Assembly: GCA_038093515.1 (NCBI GenBank)
Contig: JBBPSI010000002.1
Span: forward strand, 434,001-498,000
Direction: 5' to 3'
Length of the DNA stretch: 64,000 nucleotides
Origin: Butyriboletus loyo
Taxonomy: Eukaryota > Basidiomycota > Agaricomycetes > Boletales > Boletaceae
Shown here: in pieces, positions 54,273 through 64,000 of the stretch
Layout of the letters: each line of letters begins with the position of its first letter
Position numbering within the stretch: position 1 is the first letter of the stretch
The notes under the pieces: model-generated
The model's database searches: none
What the model was told of the DNA's origin: nothing
Seen by the model: only the letters and a program-made list of their open reading frames with translations
Position numbers and translations under genes: made by a program

Positions 54273-56337
54273 ATGTACGGCTCTCCCACTCTACACAGGG
54301 CCAAGGAACTCGGCGAACTCAAGGACGACGAATTTTCAGGAGCGGAACGTGCTGCCCTCGAGGGCTCTGCCTGGCGAAGCTCGACAGATGGGTTCTTCCG
54401 ATGTGCACGATCTTCCATCTACTTTCTTTCTTGGTATGTTTCGTGTCCACATCTGCTCCCTTCGCTGCTCGAATTGTAGAGGACCTGTAGGACAGGAGCA
54501 ACATCTCAAACGCTCGCATAGCCGGAATGCAGACGTCCTTGAAGATGTCCAACTACGAGGTACGTCGGGATGCACTGCTAAAATTCAACTTTTTTCCAGC
54601 TCATCATCGTGTAGTATTCTGTAGCTTTGACTGTCACTTATGTGTAAGTGCCCAAACTTTTTCCACAACCTTGAGATGTGCACAGGCCCTATATCGCTGC
54701 GGAGTTCCCCTCGAACTTGCTCTTGAAGGTAAATCGCAACGGCGTTGAGAGTGTGACTCGTTACGTGTCTTCACTTTCCAGCGTCTCGGCCCAAATCTTA
54801 TGCTTCCCGCCATGGTCACTATGTGGGGTCTTGTTACCACCTTACAGGGCGAGTGTCGCTGTCAACCTGAAATTGAACATTTTACTCAAAGCGTCGATAG
54901 GTGTTGTCCATAACTATTCTGGGTTGCTTGCTTGTCGATTCTTCTTGGGATTGGTGGAAGGTTGGTCAGTGCCCATGCCCAGTACTTCTTATTCATCATT
55001 GGCCCAGGTGGCCTTTTCCCTGGCCTTATCCTCTATCTATCTATCTTTTACCCTCGCAAAAGACTGCAAATAAGGTAAGCGCCGGGTCACCCTTCGCGCA
55101 CCTCTTGACGACCCTTTCGACAGAATTGCTACCTTCTATGCATCAGCTTCTTTATCAGGCGCCTTCTCCGGTTTACTCGCTGCAGCGATCGATGAAACAA
55201 ATGGAAAGGGTGGTAGGCCCGGTTGGGCCTGGATATTCATCCTTGTAGGCAGGCACACATTGCTTCCTGGGATTTTGTTCACTTCTTCCGACAGGAAGGG
55301 ATCTTTACCTTTCTCTTTGGGATCATATCTTTTTTCTTACTCCCTCGTTCGCCTGAAAGGGCACGCTTCTTATCGGAAGAAGAGCGAACATGTGTCATAT
55401 TTTGTCTCAAAGAAGATGGCGCTACATCGCAGGATGACGCAAATGACGGTTTCAGCTGGACAGAAGTAGCTGAATCAGCGAAATCACCACATGTCTGGCT
55501 TCTTGCCATTGTTCTGTTTTTCAATGGTACGGCTGAACGTTCCCATTTAACTTGGGCTCACTCCACACCTCTCAGGCACGACCCTGTACAGCTTGGCTTA
55601 GTGAGTTTTGTCTATCAATTCCTCTGCATTATTTATGCAAATTTTGGACGGATAGTTTCGAACCAACGATCGTGGCTGGTCTTGGTTACGCGGGAAACAG
55701 AGCTCAGCTCATGAGGGTTCCTCCGTTCGCTACCGCTTTTCTCTGTGCGTCACTCAGGACGAACCTCTTCTTGGCGCTCAGTTCTCGCTTCAATTAGGTT
55801 CCATCATCTCTGCCTTTGTGTCAGACCATTACCGTTGCCGTGGGTGGACAGCCATATTCTCTTGTATCCTGGAGGTTATAGGGTTTTCCACGTTTTACGG
55901 TACGCTTTCGCCGGCCTGGCAAGGTCACGTTCCTGACACACTCGTAGCAAGTAAATCATCACATATCCGTTACGGATCCCTTTTCTTCTCGATCACAGGG
56001 AGCTACTGCGCTGCGCCTGCACTGGCGACGTGGATGGCTAATAACAGCACGCCGCACACCAGGCGCGCGACGTCGATCGCGATTGCTTTCATCATGACCA
56101 ATGCGGGTGGTATTCTTGCCACTTGGCTCCTTGGCTCCTTGTCTCCAGCTCCGAACTACACAACGGCAACGATCACGTTTGTTATAATGCCCATCGGCAT
56201 GGTGGTCTTCTCAGCCGTTAATTTAGTGTATCTTTCCCGCAAACCGTTTGAAAGCTGAGAAGAGATTGAAAATGACAAGGGAAAAAGAAGCTGCGGGCTT
56301 GGGGGATCGCAGCGCATGGTTCATCTACAACCTCTGA
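54273..56337 (+). CDS. Dal5/allantoate permease-like MFS transporter, with two apparent frameshifts
   Basis: Anion:cation symporter branch of the MFS; family members carry allantoate, nicotinate, pantothenate or similar organic anions. Starts MYGSPTLHRAKELGELKDDE at 54273. Helix 1 reads LDRWVLPMCTIFHLLSFLDR, then SNISNARIAGMQTSLKMSNY, typical of the family. Later exons give YSVALTVTYVPYIAAEFPSN, LLLKRLGPNLMLPAMVTMWG, LLACRFFLGLVEGGLFPGLI, LYLSIFYPRKRLQIR, EGIFTFLFGIISFFLLPRSP, LGYAGNRAQLMRVPPFATAF and STPHTRRATSIAIAFIMTNA. Splices at introns of about 45-60 bases keep frame. Two exceptions exist: near 54,360 a one-base shift is needed between ERAALE and LAKLDRWVLP, and near 56,243 another is needed to reach the family tail GLGDRSAWFIYNL ending at 56337. 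As written, the frame stops at 56258. Either assembly errors or a young pseudogene. Confidence 0.75.
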
Positions 56338-56543
56338 TGATGTATTTGTTCGTGGACCGAGAGCTATGTGAGTTGTGCCTGTATAAGGTTCCGCTTTCTT
56401 GAGATAAAAAGGTCTTCTCATGAATGATAAAACTTGAGAAGATCGATGGTAGCGCAACGGCAACATGCACTTTGACTGGAATTTTTTTTTGCTCAGCTAG
56501 GGCTCGCAGATGAGCAAGTAAATGGTGTACTGTGGATCACGAC

Positions 56544-59500
56544 CTATATGTCTCCACTGATCCATGCCCCCCCACAAACACAGCGACTCGCCCACATTTT
56601 CTCCCACGTTCTCCACCTCAACGAGACATGTCCTGCAACGCTCACCCCCCCGCCTATCGCTGACCTATACCCGCACCGAAGGCATAACAAGCCGGGATTG
56701 CGCCGTATCAAAGCACCTTTTGTAACTACGTCCCTGCCTTGTAATTTGCCGGACTGCTCAGAGGTCGACAAACTTGCGAATCCGTCAATGAGATCTGCAG
56801 CTTTGATAAACAGACGCGGTTTGTCGATCGCCGTGGATGTATCCAGCGTGTGTACCACTTTTCGTAAAAATGGGTATTGGGCAGGAACCGGGTGACATTT
56901 CGAAAGCGACAACCTCGCTTCATCCCCTGTTGCAAAAATCGCGGAATCGACAAAAAATACATTCACTCAACGATCGTGCTGATAGGGACAAGTGATATCA
57001 ACTTACCAGGAATACCTCTCACGTCAGGCATCGCGCCTTTTAATATATCCTCTATTCCCCTGAGATCAAGCCCAGAGCAACCAATTACATCCATAAGGAT
57101 ATCCCGCGCAATCTGAGAGTTTTCTCCTTTGGGTGTGAGTGCACTGAGTGAATTGTAGAACCGATTCACATGCATTATCACCCCGATTAGGTTCGTCAGG
57201 ATAAGTGGGTGAGTGAGGTGGAGCAAAATAGGTGAATCAAAAGGCGAAGAGAGAGGAGCCCGCTTGCTTTCTGGAGTACGTAAGCAGCTCCATGACGGGG
57301 GCAGGATGCAGAGGAACATACCGTCCAGGGCAAAGACGTCTGTGTCATCAACAGGCTCAAGCTTTGGTTGAAACTCATTAGAGTTTGGAGTTAGGTCGGT
57401 TAAATCGGCGGCAAAAAGGCATTCCTCCACGAGTTTCTCTAAAAACCTGACTGCCCACCCTGACAAACTAACGAGTTGCCAGATGGCCTCTGGATGGTAA
57501 GGTCAGCGCAATCGTTTTTATGACGAGGAAACTGTCATTCTACCCAGATCGTATCCCTCAGGCTCCTTACAGTCTTCGAATGCAGTAAGGCAGGCTGTTA
57601 CAGAGCACATGTCGTGGGCATTCCTCCAAAGCGACGACAACAAATCTTTCTCGTCGTCATCCGCGAGAAGTCGTGCCCTTGTTCTGAGAGGTGGTGTGAC
57701 AAATGGTCAAGGGGGGTGGGGGATCGGCTGACCTATAAAGCTCGACTGTCACTCCCAGAACATCCGCAACACTAAACGCGCTAACTACCCCAGCACGCAC
57801 ATTTACCTCAAACGCTAACCAAGTCCCCCTCAAGGTATCCACAACGGTATCCAACGGCACCGCAGGCGCAGCAAGGACATGAGCAATGTCCGCGATCGAT
57901 CTGCGCGATTGAAGAGAAGTAACAAGTGCCGCGGAAAGGGGTGAGATGTTTCTCGGAGCAGAATCTAGGAGTTATGAGGTTGAGAATATCAGGGAAAGAC
58001 GGAATGCATGTACCCGCTGATATTGACATCTTCGTGAGTTGCTTGGGTAGAGCATAGATTGACATTCTACACAAAGCTATTGCACATAAAAGCACTTGAT
58101 TTCTTGACGCTACCATATTCACTGGCCCTGGAATACACGAATTCAATTATGTAGAGTACTTGCTGACATGGATGGACTTACAATCCATGCCTACCCTACT
58201 AATTGGTGCCATGATCGGCAACTGTTCCCATTCAGGGTCATCAGTAAGGTCAGGTCTGCAGAAATGATTCCAATGCATCAGCAATCCGAAACTTATACAG
58301 CACCGCAACGTACAATTGCAGAACAACAACGTTACCGACCACCACTTCCTTTGCCTTCTGGCTCCGTCGGGACAAAGGACCACCTGCATCTGCCAACAAG
58401 GCGATCAGACCCGTCTTCCGGGGGTTAGTGGAAGCCCATGCCGGACACGAGAGCGCCAAAACACGCGGGGAAACCGAGCGCTCTCCGACCTGGGAGGTAG
58501 TCTGGTTACGTATGTTAGCGTTCGGTAACAGGATACCATAGCAAGTATTACCCAAGCTGTCTTAACTGGTATGGCTGACGACTGCGCGCGGGCTAGGGTG
58601 TACGCTACAACAGCTGATTTGGGGATTGTGTTGTCTAGGTAGCAGAAAGGAGGTTTACGGTTCATGTTAGCAGACCAAGCACACACGGACATGGGTAGCC
58701 CTACATCCTTCGAAGTCCAGGAAAGATCCCACCAGGAATGTTGATGGGAGTTCCGCTGGACGTATGGGTTGTTTATCCTTCCTAGGTGAAGTTCTCGGTG
58801 AAGCTGAGGGATCGGGCTTCGGTGGAGCGCAGACGAACGTGAGGCCGCTCATGTGGGGAAAGGGGTGATGAAGAGGTGGAAGTGGTTGACTAATCAGACC
58901 TAGCATTCGGAAATCCGTGATCGAGTAGTTCATAAGGGACAGTAATCGAAATCATACTCATAGACGTTCCATCGAAACGGAGCTTAACTTCACACAGCTC
59001 GATTGTCTGTTCTTCTGCTAATGCGCCCCATTCTAAAGATGGAACATGTTCCTCTGGGGATGGATCCTGTGACTGCGGGATATCTAATGAAATACCAAGG
59101 TCGAGATCGTTATAGGCGGCCGGCTTCAAGCTGTCAGAGGCGGGATACCTCCTAGACCTCATAGCAACCAGAATGGAAGACTCTGATGCAACAGCAGAAT
59201 GAGATGGCATGAGAGAAGAAAAACGGAAGAAAACTTTTACCGCCATAAATAAATCCGATAGCGGCATAAATGCATAACCTGGATGTCTTGGGACCAGCCG
59301 GGGTATCGTGCAAGGCACCGAGTGGCTGACCCTCGGAAGTGAGATAAGGCCGAGTCAAGGAGCAGAGCAACATTTTGAGAGACGAGACATAGGTGCGGAA
59401 GTAGCAAACATGAAGCTGGTGTGCCTGCGTTACAAGTAGGAGAGTTGGATTCGACACTGGTGTAAGTGGACCCCGAGATGGAAGACGAAAGGATGAACCA

Positions 59501-60066
59501 TCTGCAGAGGTTGACCACTATTCCAGATGAATGAGAGTGGTTATCTAGACTCGACGAGACGGCGCACCTCACGTTCAGTGCTCGCCCAAGCACATGTGAT
59601 GACGCCAGCACCGCGGCTGAATGGCCAGCACTGTTTGATTATCCAAGCATCTACACAAGACCCCCGATTCCAAAGGCAAGCGATACCGTCGCTTTCGTGG
59701 CTAGGGAAAAATGCGAACAACCAGTGGTCATTCGGGGATACACTAATGACAGTCGGTGGTGCATAAGAAGCGGGGGAGCGGAGAATTGGATCTGGGGATA
59801 CGACCAAGAACTGCTTTGAAGATGGGAAGAGACGAGCGATGATGATAGGCTGAGTTGGATGCGCGGTGAATAGCGTGGATGAGCTGGACCAAGCAACAGG
59901 TCTACCATCGGTTAGGATTGTAGGGATGCACGACCGCGAAAACACGGACGTACCTGCGAACGTCCTCCACGAGAGGATGCAAGTCCCACCAATCTGCTCG
60001 CCATCTTGCACTGTCGTTCAAGATCTTTCCTTTGGTAGGAGAACGCTTTTCTTCCAAAGTCGACAT
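56544..60066 (-). CDS. MED16: Mediator complex subunit 16 (Sin4)
   Basis: Tail-module subunit of Mediator that connects transcription activators to RNA polymerase II. Starts MSTLEEKRSPTKGKILNDSA at 60066, followed by RWRADWWDLHPLVEDVR. The first intron joins to RPVAWSSSSTLFTAHPTQPI, then SSKQFLVVSPDPILRSPASY, APPTVISVSPNDHWLFAFFP, and RGAGVITCAW, matching the N-terminal WD-like half of basidiomycete Med16. The middle exons (59,500-57,500) are many and short, and I could not fix all of them. The C-terminal part includes VGVIM-type helical sequence around NRFYNSLSALTPKGENSQIA, RDILMDVIGCSGLDLRGIED and the closing block RCGYRSAIGG, then RTWEKMWASRCVCGGAWISG with Cys pairs as in the Med16 C-terminus. 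Ends at 56544. Confidence 0.82.
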
Positions 60067-60151
60067 CCGCGTCACGTCAAAGCTCTGCGAGGAGAGTTAT
60101 GGGAACACGTGATCAGGATTCTATAATCTCTTACCACTCACTACCAACGCC
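60067..60151. promoter_or_regulatory. very short bidirectional promoter MED16 / PSMG3
   Basis: Only 85 bases separate the two divergent start codons. Both transcripts must start within or across this interval, possibly with overlapping leaders. No single motif was identified. Confidence 0.45.
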
Positions 60152-60668
60152 ATGTCCAAGTTTCTGCAGACGTCTGTGCTTGTACATGATCTGCGCACAG
60201 AAATTGTTGTTCAGCCGTTTGCTGATCGGATCCTTGTGCTCGTCACCCAGATGGGCAAAGTAGGCAACTTCGTGCGCTCGTCTTTTTCCCCCCGAGGGTC
60301 GACTACTAAGTGCCAGTGTCCAGATCCAAGCCTCCATTCCATCGACAGCCAATCTGGATGCCCATGCTTCGTTCAATGTTTCCGATCAACAAGAATCTCT
60401 GCCTGCCCCCCCTCCGACCATACAGCTCACGCCGATCTTTGGGAGTGCGCCATCAGCACACATGCAGACGCTTTACTCGCTTTATGCAGCACAAATTGCA
60501 ACTCTAGTCTGGCTAGCAGTCCGAGGTGAACTTCGCAGTGTTGTTGTAGGAATTGCATTGCATGGATCAAAGAGGCCCGCAGAAGAAGGGGAACTCGGCA
60601 AGGAGGAGCAGCAAACATTTCATGCGGTGATGCAAGCTTTGCAGACGACATTCAAGTCATGTGTATAG
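60152..60668 (+). CDS. proteasome assembly chaperone 3-like (PSMG3/Poc3 family)
   Basis: Small factor that with a partner helps build the 20S proteasome alpha ring. Two exons, 60152-60271 and 60324-60668, give 154 residues. It starts MSKFLQTSVLVHDLRTEIVV, then QPFADRILVLVTQMGKVGNF, which fits the beta-strand core of PSMG3 (TEVVC...F.D.ILVLVTQ.GK.G). After the intron: IQASIPSTANLDAHASFNVS, PPPTIQLTPIFGSAPSAHMQ, TLYSLYAAQIATLVWLA, and SVVVGIALHG. The intron was chosen because it removes a frame break and restores the GNFIQASIP continuation seen in fungal relatives. The stop codon lies inside a short telomere-like repeat. Moderate confidence, since the family is short and divergent. Confidence 0.78.
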
Positions 60669-60681
60669 GGTTAGGGTTAGG
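60666..60681 (+). repeat. short TTAGGG-type interstitial repeat
   Basis: Reads TAGGGTTAGGGTTAGG, about two and a half units of the fungal telomere repeat, and the TAG stop codon of the PSMG3-like gene is its first triplet. It could be chance. Confidence 0.5.
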
Positions 60682-61491
60682 ATGATGTAGGAACAAAAAA
60701 AGACGGCCTGCCCAGCCAGAGTGGCCGTGGCAGGACAGGAAAATATTTCGACAGTGCATGAGCCGAAGCTCACACAAGCCGAGGTTACCCTCTGTGTGGA
60801 CAAGGTCGCCGTGCTATGGAAGGTCCCAACGGCCCGTACACCCGGGTACGTGAAAGGGCACGCGCCATCAAGGTAAGTATGAAGTTTATCCTTGTCTGCC
60901 CTCGACTTATATACCTCTCTCGTTCGCGCACGGACCAACATCTCGTCTTTCTTAATTCGGTATGTACCTATGGGAACCTGAGACCACGCAGCTGCTTGGT
61001 CCGTTTTGTTCTGTGAGATTCATTGAATGTCCTTTCATTTTTCATCTTCCCTTTCCCGTTGCCGCTTGGCCCACTTCCACTGGAGAAGAACACCCAGTCG
61101 TTGGTCGGGCGGCAGCGCAGTGCGAGGATTTGTCTCATAGAGGTAGTAAGCGAAGCATCCCGTGAACACACCCAGCAGAGGGTCTATTCCACTATCAAGG
61201 AGTCAGTGCGTTGAAACAAAATTCGTATTGACAAGGTGGCCAACCGTGAAAGTAACACCTTATGCGACATTTTGTGTTTTGCGAGCGCGTGTGTGTTATT
61301 ATTCAATGAGAGATACGTCCGTCAATCACCGCCTTTTGCCGTGTACGAAACGTCGGTTAATCGAGGACTTTGCTGTTAAAAATTCGTGTGTCCCAAAATT
61401 CGTGTGTTCCGCGTGGTCTCGCAGATACAACTCCATCTACAGCTCGAGCCCTCCGTTCTTCGTCCAGGTCCAACTTGTCTTTAACGCGAAA
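60669..61491. other. intergenic, no supportable gene
   Basis: 0.8 kb between the PSMG3-like gene and NAA25. Small open frames exist on both strands near 60,690-60,940, but they overlap each other, lack domains and lack a convincing start. The NAA25 promoter should lie in the last few hundred bases. Confidence 0.45.
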
Positions 61492-64000
61492 ATGTCTGCT
61501 GCAGTGACACTTGAACGCCAGATTCGCCCCATCTATGGTTGGTCCCCAGCCTCGCCTTCGTCAACTGCAATGCTAACTAGCCCACTATTTCGATCGCAGA
61601 GGCTCTTGACACTGGCTCCAACAAATCCGCAATCGTTTCTTGCAACAAGCTCCTCAAAAAGTATCCCAACAACCTACTAGTCAAGGCATGTTTCGATGCC
61701 GCGTCGTGACACCTTTCAGCTTACGTGTCTTCACAAACAGTCTCTCAAGGCCCTTGCACTCGTGCGTTCCCAAAAAGTAGAAGAGTCCCTCGCATTGTGC
61801 GATGAGGTACTCGCTGTCAAACCCCTCGACGATGCGACCATTTCTGCCATGATGCACGTCCTCAAGGGTCTCGGAAGGAGTACGTCCTCCACCCCTTACC
61901 GGTTCCAGCCACCTACATCACTATTGTTTTTTAGTCACCGACATGGTTAACATGTTTGAGGAGGCCTATAGGCAACAACCTCTGAACGAAGAGTACGGCG
62001 CTCAGACGTTCTTTGCCCATGTGCGCACCGCGAATTGGAAGTCTGCACAACAGGTATGTCTCTTGGGGCTTGTCCGTATTGCCCTGACGTCTGTGGTGTG
62101 CCTCGTCATAGGTTTCCACAAGAATGCACAAACAATTCCAAGAGGATCGGTATTTGTATTGGAGCGTGATGGGCGCGATCCTTCAGGTTCGTCTCATCCG
62201 TACAACCAGTCGCGAGCTCACATCACCCATTCCAGGCCAGTGATCCAACAACCACCTCGAGCATAAAGACGCTGCTATACAAGCTTGCTCATAGGCTGGT
62301 CACCTCATCGCCGTCCCCATCCTACCTAACTCCGGATCGCTTTCACATGCACATCAGCATCCTGAAGGAGTTGGAGTTGTATGACGAAGCGAATACACTA
62401 CTAGAAAGTGATATTGGCAAGACGATCTGCTCAACTAGTCTCGCGTGCGATCAGACACGTCGCGAGATCTGGCGATGCAGAACTCTTTTCAGGGAAGAAG
62501 GAGAGCGCGCACAACAGAAAATCTTGAATGGGTCTGTCCAACCTCATGCTTCTGCTTCAGAACTGATTGTTTATTTAGAGACCGTAACTGGCTGGAATTT
62601 TTGTCCGTCCTCGACTCCACTTTCGCTCAAGTCTCGTCCCAGCGAGAAGATGAAATCACGCAAGAGAGCAAGAATGAATGTCTGGAAAATGTTTCCAAGG
62701 CTCGCGCATTCCTTGCAGAGGTTGCGGAGAAGGATGGCACAAAGAATCGGGCTGCTCCTCTAGCTCTGCTTGAATTGGAACATCGCGCCTGTAAATTTGG
62801 CCTGTCTGGTTGGTTTTCTGCTATCGAGGACTTCATGCACACGCTGAAAATTGACCCCAGATGACAGTGTGGCTGTCGGCTTGATGGAGAATTACTTCAG
62901 AGAGTTTGGTGACAAAGCATGTTGCTTCGAGGACTTGATAAGTTTTCTTGATTTGGAGACTACGTCGCTTGACCAGTGGAAAGCATTCCTCGCAAACCAC
63001 CAACCATCATTCGTAAGCACCATCCGCAATTACGCGGTGATGAGTTCTTTTTTCAATTCGCACTTCCAACTCAGGCTTCCGTGGGTGACCTTCAACGGCT
63101 GATTAACGTACGGAAGCTCGAGCGTTACATGCTCCTGGATTCGGGGATCACGGTCGAGTCTGAGACTGCTCGCGGGTTGAAGTATCTCAAAGAATACCTG
63201 GAAGGCCTCGCACTTGGAAGAGACCTCCCAATTACTGAGCTCCAGCTCGCCGACGACCTAGTGCTTTTGGCTGCGAATGCCCTTGTGATGGTCTGGGTGC
63301 TCAATCATTCGGAGGAGGCTCTCTACCAGGCAGCCACAGTCTTAGAATATGCATTGACAAAGAGTCGTATGTCATTCCAGATGCGCATTATGCTGGTTCG
63401 GATATATCGCATTTTGGGTGCGTATGTTGGGTTCGTCATTGTTAGGTTGCTAACCCTTTGAGTAAGGTGCACCATCACTTGCCCTGGAGCATTACCGTCA
63501 GATGAATGTCAAGCAAGTTCAGAATGACACATTGTCCCATCTTATTCTTACTCGCGCTTTGACGTTTTCGCTTGCTGCCACTGGGGACCTAACATACCCT
63601 TCGGAATGTTTAGAGTCTAGTCAGATATACCTGGCAAGCTCTCAAGAGGTTCGTTTCCTCGTCACTCTGGGATCCTCTTTTCCTAAGTCAGTCTAGACCT
63701 CGGACTTCATTGTCCGCTCGTTCACTGCAGAGAAGTACACACAAATTCCGGATTTCATCGATTTCGAGGACAGACTGGAGAACTCCCTCCAGAGGGATGT
63801 CGTTAAATTGGAGCACGTCCGCATGCGTCTCACTCATGAATCACTGAATACGGATATCATAGATATGGAACTCATTGAACTCAAATTCATGTTTGACCGC
63901 GGTGCGTTCCCTAGATTTATTCATGACTGATTCTAATCAAATTGGCAACACAGCCCATCACGACAATCGCGATTTTGTCATCATTCCCAACTATCAACCC
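61492..64000 (+). CDS. NAA25: NatB N-terminal acetyltransferase auxiliary subunit (NAA25/Mdm20), partial
   Basis: TPR-type scaffold that anchors the NatB catalytic subunit Naa20 to ribosomes for acetylation of Met-Asp/Glu/Asn N-termini. Starts MSAAVTLERQIRPIYEALDT at 61492 after splicing, then GSNKSAIVSCNKLLKKYPNN and LLVKSLKALALVRSQKVEES, which is the conserved first TPR pair. Next come LALCDEVLAVKPLDDATISA, LGRITDMVNMFEEAYRQQPL, NEEYGAQTFFAHVRTANWKS and LVTSSPSPSYLTPDRFHMHI, all typical of Mdm20. Later exons continue with NWLEFLSVLDSTFAQ, RAAPLALLELEHRA and DFIDFEDRLENSLQRDVVKL. About ten introns. The window ends inside the gene, so the C-terminus is missing. The frame is open in all inferred exons. 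Confidence 0.88.

Noticed and set aside
60657..60941. Open frames on both strands downstream of the PSMG3-like gene
   Set aside because: They overlap each other, have no recognisable domain, and the plus-strand one has no upstream start before a stop codon at about 60,689.

Overview
The window is nuclear DNA from a filamentous basidiomycete, most likely an Agaricomycete. The evidence is dense genes on both strands, many introns of about 45-60 bases (GT...AG), a DUF6534 multi-pass membrane protein (a family expanded in mushroom-forming fungi) and uniformly fungal housekeeping orthologues. I cannot name the genus. Nothing prokaryotic, plasmid-like, viral or CRISPR-like was seen, and there is no convincing tRNA or rRNA gene.

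Layout. 0.4-7.4 kb: CKS1 (minus) diverges from a MER3/HFM1 meiotic DNA helicase (plus). 8.2-11.5 kb: a monocarboxylate-type MFS transporter followed by a decayed, internally deleted tandem copy. 11.7-16.7 kb: TIM54 and the splicing factor SNW1/PRP45 diverge from a 125-base promoter; a Fus1-like membrane protein with an SH3 domain follows. 17.2-23.7 kb (minus): a DUF6534 membrane protein, a DUF3429 protein and an F-box/WD40 protein. 24.8-32.9 kb (plus): AHA1, a Cdc10-type septin and a Dnf1/2-type P4-ATPase flippase. 33.2-41.2 kb (minus): a CD2BP2/Lin1 GYF protein, a chromodomain protein and a Crb2/Rad9/53BP1-like Tudor-BRCT checkpoint protein. 41.8-45.2 kb (plus): an orphan single-pass membrane protein and a UDP-galactose-type transporter. 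45.7-53.0 kb (minus): mitochondrial NAD(P) transhydrogenase, a DapA-family aldolase and PUS4. 53.5-54.0 kb: a 472-base inverted-repeat element. 54.3-56.3 kb: a Dal5-like permease with two apparent frameshifts. 56.5-60.1 kb (minus): MED16, diverging over 85 bases from a PSMG3-like proteasome assembly chaperone. 61.5 kb to the end: NAA25/MDM20, cut off by the window edge.

Most genes are single-copy housekeeping genes with no operon logic. Possible functional neighbours are the two chromatin-reading proteins at 34.6-41.2 kb (chromodomain, then Tudor-BRCT).

I found no clear new multi-gene system. The most interesting points are an AHA1 gene whose last intron has two acceptors five bases apart that would switch a C-terminal membrane anchor on or off, an unrecognised C-terminal domain on the chromodomain protein, the decayed transporter copy, the inverted-repeat element, and three places where a one-base shift would restore family sequence. 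Exon boundaries were worked out by eye from reading frame, splice dinucleotides and family motifs; gene ends are firmer than internal boundaries.
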